From Chloroflexota bacterium (GTDB lineage Bacteria > Chloroflexota > Anaerolineae > Caldilineales > Caldilineaceae), in the NCBI GenBank assembly GCA_003577005.1, contig QEUW01000057.1:1-53970 (forward strand): DNA of 53,970 nucleotides, read 5' to 3'. The notes below the pieces were generated by a model. It did no database searches and was not told the origin of the DNA. It saw only the letters and a program-made list of their open reading frames with translations. Below are positions 52,810 through 53,970 of this stretch, one piece after another (the stretch's first letter is position 1; every line of letters begins with the position of its first letter). The translations under genes and the position numbers were made by a program.

Positions 52810-53970
52810 CTAAGGCGACGCTGACGCTACCACAATTGTTGTCAACTCCAACTGGCTGCCTACCACAGAGCCATCTACGTTTGTGATCTCCAATCGCTCC
52901 TCGCCGGTGTACATACCGATCAGCAACGTGTACACACCAGCCTGCGCATCAGGCTCGATAGTAACCCGGTAGCGGTCGGCAATCGTGTCGCCGGGGAGCC
53001 AGGTAGTGGTGGGGTGGCGGTTGCAGCCGGGCTGGCCGTCGCTCTGGCCGGCCTTGGCCAGCGTCTCCAGGTCGATCACCTGCACGAAGACATGATAATC
53101 CTGCTGTAAGGGTTGTGAGGCTTGCCAGTAGAGCGTAACCTGAATCGCCTCACCCGGCTGTGCATTTGTCTGCTCCAACCGGTAGCCCCTGAGCCAGATT
53201 GAATCTCCAAAACGATACGCCGTAGCGTGTTGGATGGCGGGATTGCCGACCGGGCCGGTACGCTCGAAGTGGGAACCGGAGCGGGTGGCGTCAAAGCGAA
53301 ATTCATGAGTGGCAAGGTCAAACCGCTGTGGCGTGAAATCGGCAGCCGTGCGCTCGTAGATCGATAGGGCCGGGTTGCCCTGCACGTAGACTGTGCCAAA
53401 GAGCTTGTGCTCCTGTTCCACGGCTGTGCGCAGAACTGCGGTCTCATCGGCCAACGTCGGCTCCACCGGGTTGGCCAGGATGTAATAGTTCAGATCATCA
53501 CGGGCGCAGTAGTGGTCGCCGCGGGTGTACCATTCCGCCACCACATCGCGGGCGTTGGTGTCGTAGTTTCCCTGGAGCACGCCGTCGGCATAGAGGCTGC
53601 CGACCACCTTCCAACCGTTGTTGAGCGGAAAGCCAAAGATGGCGATCTCCACCGGCTCGTCATAGACGGTCCAGTACCCCTGGGGCCGATGCTCCGGCCA
53701 GGTGCGCAATACTTCGACCCGGTTGTACACGAAGAGCCAGTACGGGTACAGCCCAAAGATGGCGATCACAGCCCCGGCCAGCGGCAGCGCCATCAGTTGT
53801 GCCTGTCGCGGTGAAACCCGCACGGTCAGCCACAACCATCCCTTGCCAATCACCATCCCGGCCAGCAGCGCCCACGGGATAAAGAAGCTGTAGACGTGTG
53901 TATTGGGAATGGCCGTAAAGAAGAGCGCCAGGATCATGGGTGCGCCAAACCAGAGCCAGACCAGACGTTC
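52810..53970 (-). CDS. ArnT/PMT-like membrane protein, 5' end off window
   Basis: The frame is open to base 53970, so at least 387 C-terminal residues are visible. Three or so helices are seen first (FFIPWALLAGMVIGKGWLWL, AQLMALPLAGAVIAIFGLYP). Then a soluble loop and a beta-rich end carrying DYHVFVQVIDLETLAKAG and ITVDxxAQAGVYTLLIGMYT-like strands follow. It is the same architecture as the two PMT-like proteins at the other end of the window. The catalytic N-terminal loop lies outside. The protein ends TIVVASASP. Confidence 0.75.
   Translation of the reverse strand, partial: ERLVWLWFGAPMILALFFTAIPNTHVYSFFIPWALLAGMVIGKGWLWLTVRVSPRQAQLMALPLAGAVIAIFGLYPYWLFVYNRVEVLRTWPEHRPQGYWTVYDEPVEIAIFGFPLNNGWKVVGSLYADGVLQGNYDTNARDVVAEWYTRGDHYCARDDLNYYILANPVEPTLADETAVLRTAVEQEHKLFGTVYVQGNPALSIYERTAADFTPQRFDLATHEFRFDATRSGSHFERTGPVGNPAIQHATAYRFGDSIWLRGYRLEQTNAQPGEAIQVTLYWQASQPLQQDYHVFVQVIDLETLAKAGQSDGQPGCNRHPTTTWLPGDTIADRYRVTIEPDAQAGVYTLLIGMYTGEERLEITNVDGSVVGSQLELTTIVVASASP

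Overview
This is a GC-rich bacterial chromosome segment that most resembles a monoderm member of the Chloroflexota (Anaerolineae/Caldilineales-like); the assignment is inferred from gene content only. Supporting signs are a G5/3D cell-wall protein, a CrtO/CruF/CruG-type carotenoid cluster, a Rieske-cytochrome b-dihaem cytochrome c operon, large ArnT/PMT-like membrane proteins with C-terminal beta domains, secreted proteins with Thr/Pro/Glu-rich stalks, and a C-terminal LPLV-like tail on two exported proteins. No rRNA, tRNA, CRISPR array, transposase or phage gene was seen.

Layout. 1-8.5 kb: two large PMT/ArnT-like membrane proteins (the first runs off the left edge), a DUF348/G5/3D wall protein whose last 31 residues are encoded by a palindromic repeat element, and an FG-GAP secreted protein. 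8.8-13.9 kb: an SPFH/band-7 protein, then a Rieske - cytochrome b - dihaem cytochrome c operon with a clear sigma70-type promoter and a strong terminator hairpin. 13.9-22.3 kb: a membrane protein, then a carotenoid cluster on the + strand: CrtO-like oxidoreductase, lycopene cyclase, VOC-fold protein, CruF, PlsY-like acyltransferase, CruG and CrtI/CrtD. The last six are tightly packed or overlapping. 22.7-31.9 kb: DUF488, Tex, RidA, two MFS transporters, a GNAT acetyltransferase, a Thr-rich lipoprotein-like protein, a 3' fragment of a flavin monooxygenase gene and a truncated PD40-type protein.

32.2-38.2 kb: a LuxR/MalT-like AAA-TPR regulator faces away from a three-gene operon encoding a MotA/TolQ/ExbB-like channel, an ExbD-like protein with a roughly 360-residue alanine-rich stalk, and a small membrane protein with an ExbD-like outer domain. 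This operon has a near-consensus promoter and is the best candidate for an undescribed machine. 38.3-43.5 kb: a PRC-barrel lipoprotein, a secreted PQQ-type sugar dehydrogenase, RtcB and an HNH nuclease. 43.9-45.7 kb: an island of six very small minus-strand genes, including a ParB-like protein, with its own promoter and terminators. 46.1-54 kb: amidase, SdrD-B surface protein, GH4 glycosidase, DUF4058, a small stress-type protein, and a third PMT-like protein cut by the right edge.

At least three families of palindromic repeats lie between genes (GACCTCCGGGAGGTGACCGG type, GCATTCCGGGAAAG type and GACGCACTT type). Repeated palindromes are thus the main non-coding feature of the window.
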